This document shows, one piece after another, positions 16,372 through 25,439 of a stretch of DNA of 64,000 bases. The stretch comes from Casp-actino8 sp965659595. GTDB lineage: Bacteria; Actinomycetota; Acidimicrobiia; Acidimicrobiales; Ilumatobacteraceae. The stretch spans positions 24,053 through 88,052 of the forward strand of contig CBFHWN010000001.1 of assembly GCA_965659595.1 (NCBI GenBank). Reading direction: 5' to 3'. The position numbers and the translations under genes are program-made. Below the pieces are notes generated by a model that saw only the letters and a list, made by a program, of their open reading frames with translations, was not told the origin of the DNA and did not search any database. Positions within the stretch are counted from its first letter, which is position 1; each line of letters begins with the position of its first letter.

Positions 16372-18684
16372 TCAGCTGACAGAACCCCGGCCCCGAATGC
16401 GGTGCTCACCGGGGCCCACGAGGTTTTCGACTCCCTCGATGACAACTGTTGCTCGAACCGGGGTCGATACCTCGATTCCGTCGGCGTCGACACGTACCTC
16501 GATCCGACCGGCGGGCGTGGGACACGATCCTTCGGCCCACTCCAAGGATCCGAGAGATGGCTCGATACGCACCGACGCGAAGCCAGGTTCGTCGGGAACG
16601 ATGCCAAGGACGTGCTGGATCACGTCGCGTGTCGGAGTGCTCGACCAGCCGTGACAACGCGTTCCTCCGTACCACGTCTCACCGAACGAGGTCGCGCAAC
16701 GGGCGAGGAGATCTTCCCAATCGAGCAACAAGTCCGGCAGCAAGTCGGATCGGCCGGCGTCGGCGAGAGCATCGTGCACCACGTACCGAAAGAACGGTTG
16801 GGCGCGCACGATCTGACGTTCGGTGTCCCACCAGGGTTCGGGATGGCCCGTGTAGAGGTACACGCCACCGAGTTCGGTTTCGGTGCCGGGATCACTCGGG
16901 CCATCCGCTCGAGCGAAGGCGGCGTGGACGAGATGTTCGTCGTCGGTCACGACCTCGACCAGACGGCTCCAACGTTCACGAGGCGCGAGCCGGCCGACGA
17001 TTGCCGAACTCTGCGCGTGCTGAGACGCCATCGGCAACCGACGATCGCCGATCACACTGTCGACGTAGAGACGTCTTTCCGGATCCCAGAATCGTTCGAA
17101 AGCCTCGACGAGACGGGCGTGACGACCGCGTGCCCACGCCGAGCGACCGGTGTCGCCCAGCCATTCGCTCATCTCGGCGAACTCGAGGAGTGAACGACCC
17201 CACAATCCGGCGATTGTGGAGTTCGCGCCGTCGCTGTGCACGGAACTCCAGTCGATGAGGACCCAACCCGGCATCTCGACCGGAAGTCCGGTCCGATCGG
17301 TGCGATCGTTGAACCAGCGCAACACTCCCTCGACGACCGGCAGGAGACCACGGATCTCATCTCGGTCCCCGCAGTGCCGATACAGGTTGTGTACAGAATG
17401 AATCCAGTGGAGTGCCCAATCGGGAACGATCGACATGTCGTCGTGTTCGATCTCGCCGGCCACCGACATGGGAATCATCCCGTCGGCCCGCGGCGACGCC
17501 GCCAGAATCGGATGCCAGCGTGCCAACGACCAGTCGTCGTTCGTCGTCAAGTCGACGAGTTGATGAACCACCGAGTCGCCCGTCCAGGCCCGCTGCTCAC
17601 GGGTCGGACAGTCGACGTAGGAGTCGAGCGAGCTGATCGACACGGTACGACGGCCGACCTCGACGATGCGGTCGAGTCGTGAATCGGACGAACGGAACGA
17701 GTGCTCCCCTGCCACTGGGTGCAATCGCTCGACGATCGACACTGCGTGCACCGTCACGTCGTCATTCGCTCCCGACACACGAACGCCGTGCAGGCCGAAC
17801 AAATCGACCGATTCGATCGTTCGACTCGTGCCATCGAGCACGATGAACAACGACGAGTCGTAGGCCTCGTCGGCCGGACGGTCGTCGTCGAGTCGTTCGG
17901 CACCGTGCAGTTGCACGATCGCTCCGGCTGGCCCCTCGACCTCGACGAGAAGAGTGCCGACCACGATGCGATCGGCCACGAACTCCCCGGGTCGAATTTC
18001 ACGAAGTGGGATCACGGTGGGGTGCGGGCGAGACGTCGGCCGACCGGCCCAGGGACCCACCGGGTATGTGGGTGGCACTTTTCGTCCTGATCCACCGAAG
18101 ACCGTAGCCCGTTGTTCCCGAACCAGCGGCCAGGAGGCCGACTGGTCGTCGGTTTTCCAACTCTCCGGGAGTGAACGAAGGTCGATCAGTTCGTCACCTC
18201 GCTTCAGCAGACTGAAACTCGGCATCGCCGACCAGCCGCGCAAGATGGTTCCCGACCACGAGCCGTCCGAGACGACGATCCGGCCGTCACCCAGATGCGC
18301 TTCGAAGACGATGGCACCAGTTCGAAGATCGACCGATGGAGGGAGCGGCATCGACCAGGCCGTGGCATCCACGTCGGCCGTGGCAAGAACCGCGATCTCG
18401 TTACGTCCGACACGAAGGTACGGCGCGATGTCGGCGTCGTCCCACCGCATCCGGCGCGGGTTCACACGTACCGGACCCCGGCCGACTTCGTGTCCGTTCA
18501 CGTACCAAGTGGCCCGACCGATGACCGCCAAGCGGGCGGATACCACCGACGGAACCTCGTCGAGGTCGAACGACGTGCGGAACGCCGCGGTCCGACGCTG
18601 CGTCTCGTGTTCCCAGTCGGTGGACCGGTGCGGCCAGATCCACCGAGCGGACCAACGTCCGTCGGGGAAGTCGAGTTCGGGCAC
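16372..18684 (-). CDS. GH78-like alpha-L-rhamnosidase
   Basis: The 770-residue protein has N-terminal beta-sandwich regions (WSARWIWP at 11-18), a concanavalin-like middle and an (alpha/alpha)6 barrel typical of bacterial GH78 enzymes. The GH78 signature is DCPTREQRAWTGD at 358-370, with the proposed acid residue Glu363. The family removes terminal L-rhamnose from glycosides or polysaccharides. No signal peptide is seen, so it should act on imported glycosides. It is flanked by unrelated small genes, and no sugar transporter is adjacent. Confidence 0.85.
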   Translation of the reverse strand: MPELDFPDGRWSARWIWPHRSTDWEHETQRRTAAFRTSFDLDEVPSVVSARLAVIGRATWYVNGHEVGRGPVRVNPRRMRWDDADIAPYLRVGRNEIAVLATADVDATAWSMPLPPSVDLRTGAIVFEAHLGDGRIVVSDGSWSGTILRGWSAMPSFSLLKRGDELIDLRSLPESWKTDDQSASWPLVREQRATVFGGSGRKVPPTYPVGPWAGRPTSRPHPTVIPLREIRPGEFVADRIVVGTLLVEVEGPAGAIVQLHGAERLDDDRPADEAYDSSLFIVLDGTSRTIESVDLFGLHGVRVSGANDDVTVHAVSIVERLHPVAGEHSFRSSDSRLDRIVEVGRRTVSISSLDSYVDCPTREQRAWTGDSVVHQLVDLTTNDDWSLARWHPILAASPRADGMIPMSVAGEIEHDDMSIVPDWALHWIHSVHNLYRHCGDRDEIRGLLPVVEGVLRWFNDRTDRTGLPVEMPGWVLIDWSSVHSDGANSTIAGLWGRSLLEFAEMSEWLGDTGRSAWARGRHARLVEAFERFWDPERRLYVDSVIGDRRLPMASQHAQSSAIVGRLAPRERWSRLVEVVTDDEHLVHAAFARADGPSDPGTETELGGVYLYTGHPEPWWDTERQIVRAQPFFRYVVHDALADAGRSDLLPDLLLDWEDLLARCATSFGETWYGGTRCHGWSSTPTRDVIQHVLGIVPDEPGFASVRIEPSLGSLEWAEGSCPTPAGRIEVRVDADGIEVSTPVRATVVIEGVENLVGPGEHRIRGRGSVS

Positions 18685-18690
18685 CAGTCA

Positions 18691-19149
18691 CTACTTCTCG
18701 GCGGCCTGCACGAAGTTGTCGAGGGTGACTTCCATGTTGCGACGGTTGTGACTCGCCCGGTCGGCGACACCACTCACGACCTTGCCCAGCTTCGACGAGA
18801 AGCCACTGCGATGATCGATCCACGAATGCGTCACCCGGCAACCGGTGGCCGTCGGCTCGACTTCGTACACCCAATCGCACCAGTTTTTGCCGAACACCAC
18901 GAGTCCGAACGAGAACTTTCGCGGCGGGTCGAAGGCGTTGACTTTCACGACGGTCGACCACGACTTCTTGCCGTTCGAGTTGCGTCCTTTGAAGTTCGCA
19001 CCGACGGCCGGCCCGGTGGCGCCTTTCACCCATTCGCCGCCCTTGTTCTCGGGTGACCATTCACCCATACGCGGCAGATCGGTAACGAGTGCCCACACCT
19101 TGTCGGCTGACGCAGCGATGTCACGAGATACGGAGACGGCATCGCTCAT
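18691..19149 (-). CDS. SRPBCC (START/polyketide cyclase-like) protein
   Basis: The 152-residue product starts at ATG 19149, 4 bp after the upstream CoA-ligase stop, with GGTGAG at the end of that gene as ribosome site. A GTG at 19161 is an alternative. The sequence has the helix-grip fold pattern: SVSRDIAASADKVWALVTD, a central strand region and a C-terminal helix ending NFVQAAEK. Such proteins bind hydrophobic ligands. Coupling to an acyl-CoA synthetase suggests a lipid or steroid ligand, but this is inference. Confidence 0.78.
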   Translation of the reverse strand: MSDAVSVSRDIAASADKVWALVTDLPRMGEWSPENKGGEWVKGATGPAVGANFKGRNSNGKKSWSTVVKVNAFDPPRKFSFGLVVFGKNWCDWVYEVEPTATGCRVTHSWIDHRSGFSSKLGKVVSGVADRASHNRRNMEVTLDNFVQAAEK

Positions 19150-19153
19150 GGTG

Positions 19154-20875
19154 TCACTCACCCACCAGTTCCTTGCGGAGTTCGCGTTTCAGGAATTTGC
19201 CGCTCGCATTACGCGGAATGGGCTCGTCACGGAACCAGATCTTCGACGGGATCTTGTGCTTGGCGAGCGATACGGCGAGGAAGGAGCGCAATTCGTCGTC
19301 GGACACCGACTTGCCCGGTGCCAGCACGATGCAGGCCGCCACTTCTTCACCGAGACGCTCGTCGGGGATGCCGAACACTGCGGCCTCGCCGATGGCATCG
19401 TGCCGATAGATGGCGGCTTCGACTTCTGAGCAGTAGACGTTCTCCCCACCGCGAATCACCATGTCCTTCGCCCGATCGACGATGTACACGAACCCGTCCT
19501 GGTCGATGCGCGCAATGTCTCCGGTGTTGAGCCAGCCGTCCTTGATCGACTCGGCCGTCGCTTCAGGCCGGTTGAGGTAGCCCTTGATGACGATCGAACC
19601 CTTGACACACAAGATGCCGGTCAGGTTGGGATCGCGGGGCAGATCGTTGCCCTCCTCGTCGACGAGCTTGGCCTCGAGGGTGGGAACGACCGGTCCGCAC
19701 GACGACGGCTTCGTGGTGTACCAGAGCGACGTGTTGGCGGTGATGATGCCGTGCGTCTCGGTCATGCCATAGCCGGTGGTGGGCGTACCCGACTCGAGTT
19801 CCTTGTCGATCTTCTCGACGAGGTCGGGCTGGACAGCCGCGCCACCACCACTGATAGCGCCGAGTGACGACACGTCGCGCTTCTTCCAGTCGGGATGCAT
19901 GATGAGTTCTCGACCCATCGTGGGAACCCCGGAGAAGTTGGTGGCCTTCTCACGTTCGATGAGCTCGATGGCACGGGCCGGATCCCACTTGTACATGAGG
20001 ACGACGGCACCGCCGACGAGTGTGGCCGGATGCAGGATGCAGTTGCAGGCGGTCACGTGGAAGAGAGGTGTGGGCGCCATGAACACCGGGGAGAGAGCCG
20101 GCGGAGACGGCGGTGCTTCGGCAAGATCGCCAGCCGCAAGGGCCTTGGCGATACCCGCCGACGCCGCGCCGGTCATGGCGGCGATGTTCATGACGTTGTC
20201 GACCGAGCCGCGGTGATGCAGCTGAGCACCCTTCGGAAAGCCCGTGGTGCCCGAGGTGTAGAAGATCGTGGCATCGTCGTCGGGATCGATCTCGACCGGC
20301 GGCAACACACCCGGATCGGCCGTGGCCATGATGTCGGTCCAGCGGAATCCGCCGGCCGGAACCGGCCGGTCGGTGCGTACCGTGATCACCGGAACATCGA
20401 ACGTCGTCGGCATCTGTCCGAAGCGCTCGAGCCGCTCGTCGTCGACGATGAGCATCTTGGGCTGGCTGTCGTTGAGTGCGTATTCCATTTCGACCGGCGT
20501 CCACCAGGCGTTCATGCCGACACATGCCACGCCGATCGACACACACGTCCAGTAGGTGACGACCCACTCGGGATAGTTGCGGGTGGAGATCGCCACGCGG
20601 TCGCCGCGCTGCACGCCGTTGTCGGCCAGGAACTGCGCGAGTTTGCGCACCTGAGCGTGAATCTCGGTGTACGTGTACGACTCGTCCTCGTACACCACGT
20701 ACTTCTTGTCACCGTGGGCGGCGGTCATCTCCCAGACCACTCGCATGTTGGGCGGAGCCCCGGCGAAGGTCTTGACCTCCACACCTCTCACGGTGGTGGT
20801 GGTGACGGCGAACGGAGAGCCGGGGCCCTCCAGTTCCTGACGGGCGGCGATGTAATGGTCGATCACGCCTCTCAT
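19154..20875 (-). CDS. Acyl-CoA synthetase (FadD-like)
   Basis: From ATG 20875 the product is 573 residues; an in-frame GTG at 20890 would add five. It carries YTSGTTGFPKG (adenylation P-loop), a YGMTE motif and the C-terminal lysine loop PRNASGK. It activates a carboxylic acid with CoA via an acyl-AMP. It overlaps in transcription with the SRPBCC gene and lies just downstream of the nuclease cassette on the same strand, about 65 bp away. There is no evident functional link to that cassette. Confidence 0.9.
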   Translation of the reverse strand: MRGVIDHYIAARQELEGPGSPFAVTTTTVRGVEVKTFAGAPPNMRVVWEMTAAHGDKKYVVYEDESYTYTEIHAQVRKLAQFLADNGVQRGDRVAISTRNYPEWVVTYWTCVSIGVACVGMNAWWTPVEMEYALNDSQPKMLIVDDERLERFGQMPTTFDVPVITVRTDRPVPAGGFRWTDIMATADPGVLPPVEIDPDDDATIFYTSGTTGFPKGAQLHHRGSVDNVMNIAAMTGAASAGIAKALAAGDLAEAPPSPPALSPVFMAPTPLFHVTACNCILHPATLVGGAVVLMYKWDPARAIELIEREKATNFSGVPTMGRELIMHPDWKKRDVSSLGAISGGGAAVQPDLVEKIDKELESGTPTTGYGMTETHGIITANTSLWYTTKPSSCGPVVPTLEAKLVDEEGNDLPRDPNLTGILCVKGSIVIKGYLNRPEATAESIKDGWLNTGDIARIDQDGFVYIVDRAKDMVIRGGENVYCSEVEAAIYRHDAIGEAAVFGIPDERLGEEVAACIVLAPGKSVSDDELRSFLAVSLAKHKIPSKIWFRDEPIPRNASGKFLKRELRKELVGE

Positions 20876-20939
20876 CGTGGCCGATGACACACGTACCCAG
20901 CAACGTGAGCCCGCCTTTTCGGAGGACGTTTCCCTGGCC

Positions 20940-22667
20940 TCACCGAGATTCGAGTGCTGCGACCGACTCGACTCGCCAGCCCCGCCCTGACAACCCGTCG
21001 TCCAGCCAGCGCCGCAGGGCCAAGGTGGCTTTCACGTCGTCGGCGTTGTACCGCAGAAGTTTGTCGGCCATCGCCTCTCGATCGGGGTGATCAGGGTCGC
21101 AGGCGATGCGGTACCAGAGGATGGAGTTGGCACCGCCGGCGTCCTCGGCGTCCCAGGCGAACCCCGACAGTGGGGCGAGGTCCTTGAGGCCGAGCCGACG
21201 CGTGGGCCAGTGGAATCGCTTGGCGAGGTCGTGCATGTCGACCCACCAGTCGTTCGCGACCAGAGCACCGATCTGGTCCACTGACGGAACACCTGGGGCA
21301 CCATTGGCCCGAGCCGAGGCTTCTTTCATCCGCGGAATCTCGGCGAAGCCGCCCGAATAGCAGTAGACCGCAATGGTTCGCCCCTCGCTCTCGACACGCT
21401 CGACTGTCAGATGCAGCCAGGTCCAGAAGTCGGCGAGTAGTCGGGCCTCGACCTGCGAGTCGGTGCGGTCGTACGAGTGGAACGAGAGATACTCGCCATC
21501 GGTCCAGTGACCATCGGTCGTGCGCTCACTGATCCAACAGCCGTACATGTAGACGATGTCGTCGTTCTCGATATCGAAATCGATCTCGACGTCGGCGCGT
21601 GGCATCACCACCCGCTCGGCGTGACGCTTCAGATAGGGACGGCCGTCGTCGCGCAGGAAAACCCGGGCGGTGTCGATGTGGGTGGCGAGTTGGGAATAAG
21701 TGGGTACCGGATTGTGGTCGAGGTGCACCGGGTCGAGCGCGGCCAACTGCGGAATGGTCTCGATTCCCCCTTCGGCCAATTTGCGAACGGCGAGAACGCC
21801 GACTCCTTGCAACAGCGACACGTGCTGTTCGGCGACGAGTTCGGACTCGCACACGTCGTGCCAGCGGCACGTCTTGCACTCGTCGCGATACACGGGCCGG
21901 GTGTGCGGTCGGTCGTCGTTGCGAATGGCGAGGACGGCCGCCCAACGCGCCGTCCACTCGGCAGTTGCCTGGGCGAGAAGCGAGTCCTTGCCCTCGTCGA
22001 GCAACCGCCAGGTGACACCCAGACCGCCACCGTCGGGACCGGGGTTGATGGTGCCCCCGACGGGCGGGATCTCGGGCGCGTACCCGAGGTCGACCAACAT
22101 CAGCCAGTAGTGCGCGAGTTGCAGACCGTGATCGGACTTCGCCTTTCCCGGTCCGAGCTCGGTGGGAGCGGCCGCTTCGAACCACGGTTCGGCGAGCGAC
22201 GACACGGGCCAGGGTCGGGGTTTGGCCGACCCTTCGAGTGGTTTGGAGTTCTTCACGTCGACCGGCAGATAGGCCCACTTGCCATTGTCCATCTTCTGGT
22301 CGCCGAAGCGAACGAGGACGTCGGGACGACCGCCTCGATGTTCGATCACCGGCAGCGACGCACCGATGATCAGACGATCGCCGCGGATCATGGCCGCCAC
22401 CGTGGCCTCGTCGACGTCGTCGAACAGTCGCATCGACGACACACCGTGAAGCCGTGACAACTCGTCGAAGACCTCCGATTCGAAGTCAAGACCCTCGTCG
22501 AAGCGCATCTGCTGCTGATCGTCGACCGGAAGGAGAGCGAGGCCGTCGTAACGCTCGTTGCGGTCGTTGACCTCGCGATGAGCGCACCCCACCACGAAAC
22601 GCGAACCTCCGAGGTCGGAAGCCTCGAGAGCCGAGGAATCGAAGTGGTCAGCGGACGACGAGGCCAT
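20940..22667 (-). CDS. TM0106-like RecB-family nuclease fused to a DEDD exonuclease domain
   Basis: The 575-residue protein has two parts. The N-terminal half has RecB/PD-(D/E)XK motifs: Glu63, Asp116 in RPDVL, the D-x-K pair Asp137/Lys139 and Q-x3-Y at 183-187. Four cysteines (28, 264, 267, 273) fit a 4Fe-4S cluster as in AddB, Dna2 and Cas4. The C-terminal half has a DEDD exonuclease core with Asp365-x-Glu367 and a late NADD at 541-544. It should cut or trim DNA with helicase help. It starts 20 bp inside the helicase gene, so it is coupled to it. Confidence 0.85.
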   Translation of the reverse strand: MASSSADHFDSSALEASDLGGSRFVVGCAHREVNDRNERYDGLALLPVDDQQQMRFDEGLDFESEVFDELSRLHGVSSMRLFDDVDEATVAAMIRGDRLIIGASLPVIEHRGGRPDVLVRFGDQKMDNGKWAYLPVDVKNSKPLEGSAKPRPWPVSSLAEPWFEAAAPTELGPGKAKSDHGLQLAHYWLMLVDLGYAPEIPPVGGTINPGPDGGGLGVTWRLLDEGKDSLLAQATAEWTARWAAVLAIRNDDRPHTRPVYRDECKTCRWHDVCESELVAEQHVSLLQGVGVLAVRKLAEGGIETIPQLAALDPVHLDHNPVPTYSQLATHIDTARVFLRDDGRPYLKRHAERVVMPRADVEIDFDIENDDIVYMYGCWISERTTDGHWTDGEYLSFHSYDRTDSQVEARLLADFWTWLHLTVERVESEGRTIAVYCYSGGFAEIPRMKEASARANGAPGVPSVDQIGALVANDWWVDMHDLAKRFHWPTRRLGLKDLAPLSGFAWDAEDAGGANSILWYRIACDPDHPDREAMADKLLRYNADDVKATLALRRWLDDGLSGRGWRVESVAALESR

Positions 22668-23958
22668 GATCTTCGTGATACTTCCAGAACTTGGTGTGCT
22701 GGGCGTGACCGCGCCCCACCACGTCGTCGCGTCCGAGTGCTTGATCGGCCGCTGGCAAGTGGGAGTCGAGTGTGTGACCCACGCCGTCTCGAGTGACGAA
22801 GAAGCAGGCCGAGCGATGTCGAGATGCCATCACGCACAGTCGGCCGGTCTCGAGATCGAACGAACTCGGTACGAGAACTCCCGACAGCGGATGCACGGCG
22901 ATCATGACAGGACGTTGCAGACCCTGCCACCGTTCGGGTGTGGTCACCCGAATCCCATCGGACCCCACGAGACGCGACGGCAGAGCTCGCTCGATGGCCG
23001 AATTCATGAGATTGTGCGTCGACGAGATACCGATGTGACCCGGTGCGAGCGGGCGCGCAGCGTCGCGCTCGTGAGACTCGGACGAGAACACGCACTGCAG
23101 ATCGATGAGTCGCTCGGCGAGGTGAGCCACCAGTTCGGCGAGTTCGGTGTCGGGGTCGACGGCAGCACCCGATGTGTCGGTGGGATGCGTGAGCACGACC
23201 GTCGACGACTCCTGGATCGCTCCGACGGCCCGGTCGACGGAGGAGTCGGGATCGAGCGGACGCATCGGGCGCAGGAATCGCTCCCCCGGCTCAGCCTTCG
23301 CTTCGAAGTGAAAGTCGTAAAAGTTGCGCACGAGTCCCACCGAATCGTGGGGAAGTCGCCAACAGGTGTCGAGATGCAGTTCAGTGGTGATGGCTCGTAA
23401 TTCAGGATTGGAGAGAATGACGTCGGGTGCCGGTCGGTGCGGCGCCACCGGTGACACCTCCCAGCGGTCGACGTCGACCGACACGACCGGCGGGATCTGA
23501 CCCGGATCGCCGATGAGGACGAAACGCGCTGCGACATCGCGCAAGGTGAGAAGGTCGGCCCAGGTCATCTGCCACCCTTCGTCGACGAACACCACGTCGT
23601 ACGACTGGTCGTCGTCGGTGATGGCCCATTTCGACACCGTGGCCACCACGATGGAGGGGCCGGCTGGTAGAGCGTCGCGATCGGAGATCACGATCACGTT
23701 GGGAGGCAGTTCACCGCGATAGCGAGACGACGAAAAGCGCACGATCTCGACCTGCGGGTACGTCTCGGCGATCTGTTCACACAGGTCGTCGACCTGGTTG
23801 TTGGTCTGAGCGGCTACGACCACTCGAAGTTCGGAATCGATGACGACCGCCAACGATTGCACGAGGTTGAACGACTTGCCCGAGCCGGGAGGCGCCTTCA
23901 CCACACACAGGCGCCGGTCGGACACGAGGAACGACCGGAGGTCGTCGACAACGCTCAT
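22648..23958 (-). CDS. SF1 DNA/RNA helicase core protein
   Basis: The 436-residue product starts at ATG 23958, which overlaps the upstream stop as ATGA. Visible motifs are Walker A APPGSGKS (22-29), DEGW (126-129, motif II), GDPGQIPP (150-157, motif III), TCWR (198-201, motif IV), the V-T-T-x5-Q-G motif V (338-346) and ASRHRS (378-383, motif VI). It is close to UPF1/DNA2-type superfamily 1 helicases but lacks their N-terminal accessory region. That region may be supplied by the preceding gene. It likely drives the two RecB-type nucleases of the operon. Confidence 0.85.
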   Translation of the reverse strand: MSVVDDLRSFLVSDRRLCVVKAPPGSGKSFNLVQSLAVVIDSELRVVVAAQTNNQVDDLCEQIAETYPQVEIVRFSSSRYRGELPPNVIVISDRDALPAGPSIVVATVSKWAITDDDQSYDVVFVDEGWQMTWADLLTLRDVAARFVLIGDPGQIPPVVSVDVDRWEVSPVAPHRPAPDVILSNPELRAITTELHLDTCWRLPHDSVGLVRNFYDFHFEAKAEPGERFLRPMRPLDPDSSVDRAVGAIQESSTVVLTHPTDTSGAAVDPDTELAELVAHLAERLIDLQCVFSSESHERDAARPLAPGHIGISSTHNLMNSAIERALPSRLVGSDGIRVTTPERWQGLQRPVMIAVHPLSGVLVPSSFDLETGRLCVMASRHRSACFFVTRDGVGHTLDSHLPAADQALGRDDVVGRGHAQHTKFWKYHEDHGLVVR

Positions 23959-25439
23959 TGGTCGACCTCGACCGACTCGAGGACCACACCGTCGTCGTCG
24001 TAGGCCGCGTGTCGAGACGGTGGCGACAAAAGGAACGAAGTGATGTCGCGGTCGACCTGCACCCGCGCCGCCTTGATCTTCTTGCGCATCACTCCGAACG
24101 GTGCGTCGGGCAACAGGACGAGTCTGACGCCAGTCCACCGAGCGTCACCCGATGCCCTTTCGAGAGGAGCCGAGGATTTGGCTCGCTTCCATTTGGGGAA
24201 GAGGGTCAGGCGACGTCCTTCGAGGTCGACCTCGATCACGTCGAGGCGCATGTTCGGATGACCGGCGATCGTCAGCGTCTTTCCGGCCTCGATGGTCGTG
24301 AGATCGGGGTACGTGTAATGAACGGACCATTCGTCAGCCGCCACCACCCTCACCTCGGCAATGATTCCCTTGCCGGCCGCCAGCTCTTCTCGTTGGAGCT
24401 CTCGGTCTCCGTGAACCAACAAGAAACGTGCTTCGTCGTCATCGGCCACGCGAGCGTGATACGAACCGGCGGCCGCGCGCGCATTGTGATCGGTGAACAC
24501 GTTCGGCCAGTAGGGCGGCAGGCCGGCCGCCTCGTTCATGGCTCTCTCTCCCCACGCCAGGTAGAACGACTTGGCGCTGGATGTCACGAGTTTGGCCAGG
24601 CCGACGTTCGGACGTCGGCGGTCGGAGCGCAGTTGGGTGATCACTGATGCGGTGAGATTCCATCGACGTTCGAGTTCAGCCGTGAGCACCTGATGAATCG
24701 ACCGTGCCGTTGCCTCGGAACGATCTTCGCCCCATGACGACACGAGCGGCTGGAGGTCTCGGCGTTCGCTCTCGGGATCGAGCGCGGTCGACACCGACAG
24801 ACGTTCGGCCTCGTGCGCCGCGGCCCAGCGATCGTCGCGTGAACCTTCGGTACGCAGCCAAGCCAACAGGTGACCAAGATGCGCCTGTCGCACCGGTGAC
24901 GTGGGGAAGACGTAGGCCGAACGCAAGGCGTCGGTAGCGGTGGCGACCACCTGTTGACCTGGTCGTTGCGCCTCGAGAAACAACGCGTTGCACAGATTGC
25001 CGAGTGCTCGTAACGAAACGACATCGGAACGTTCCCAGCGTGTGCGCGCGTAGGCGGCGGCGAGGAACTGGATCATTTCGAGGTGAGTGGCTCCGGGCAG
25101 CCAGAGTTGGCGCAACGACTGCGTCTGAAAACCGCCCGGACCATCGGCATGCCACTGCGGATGTCGAAAGTGCCGCAGGAAGACGGGTGCGACGTCGATC
25201 ATCATGTCGGCGACCAGATCGCGGTTGCGGGCTTCGGGAACCGTGACGACGGTGGGTCCGTCGGCCAACGTTCCGACGGCCACTCCCCACGGACGGGATT
25301 CACCACCCATGCGAAGGAACGCCGCGATCAGAACGTCGTCGTCGCCGGCCACGTGACGATTGATCGAGGCCCCACGATCGGTGGGGTGCCCGACGTGCCA
25401 GGTCTGGATCCGGCGGGTGGTCTCGAGATCGCCGCTCAT
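23955..25439 (-). CDS. Unrecognised 494-residue protein of the nuclease-helicase operon
   Basis: I do not recognise this family. The N-terminal 240 residues look alpha-helical with many Arg, Leu and Ala residues. The region about 360-440 is rich in alternating beta residues and basic patches (FPKWKRAKSS), which could form a nucleic-acid-binding barrel. The C-terminal end is LESVEVDQ, overlapping the helicase start by ATGA. Because the helicase lacks its usual N-terminal accessory domains, this protein could supply them in trans. It follows the first nuclease with another ATGA overlap. The gene is certain; the function is open. Confidence 0.75.
   Translation of the reverse strand: MSGDLETTRRIQTWHVGHPTDRGASINRHVAGDDDVLIAAFLRMGGESRPWGVAVGTLADGPTVVTVPEARNRDLVADMMIDVAPVFLRHFRHPQWHADGPGGFQTQSLRQLWLPGATHLEMIQFLAAAYARTRWERSDVVSLRALGNLCNALFLEAQRPGQQVVATATDALRSAYVFPTSPVRQAHLGHLLAWLRTEGSRDDRWAAAHEAERLSVSTALDPESERRDLQPLVSSWGEDRSEATARSIHQVLTAELERRWNLTASVITQLRSDRRRPNVGLAKLVTSSAKSFYLAWGERAMNEAAGLPPYWPNVFTDHNARAAAGSYHARVADDDEARFLLVHGDRELQREELAAGKGIIAEVRVVAADEWSVHYTYPDLTTIEAGKTLTIAGHPNMRLDVIEVDLEGRRLTLFPKWKRAKSSAPLERASGDARWTGVRLVLLPDAPFGVMRKKIKAARVQVDRDITSFLLSPPSRHAAYDDDGVVLESVEVDQ

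Noticed and set aside
15742..17193. Plus-strand open frame of about 480 codons
   Set aside because: It covers the TetR and rhamnosidase genes in antisense and has no domain pattern.
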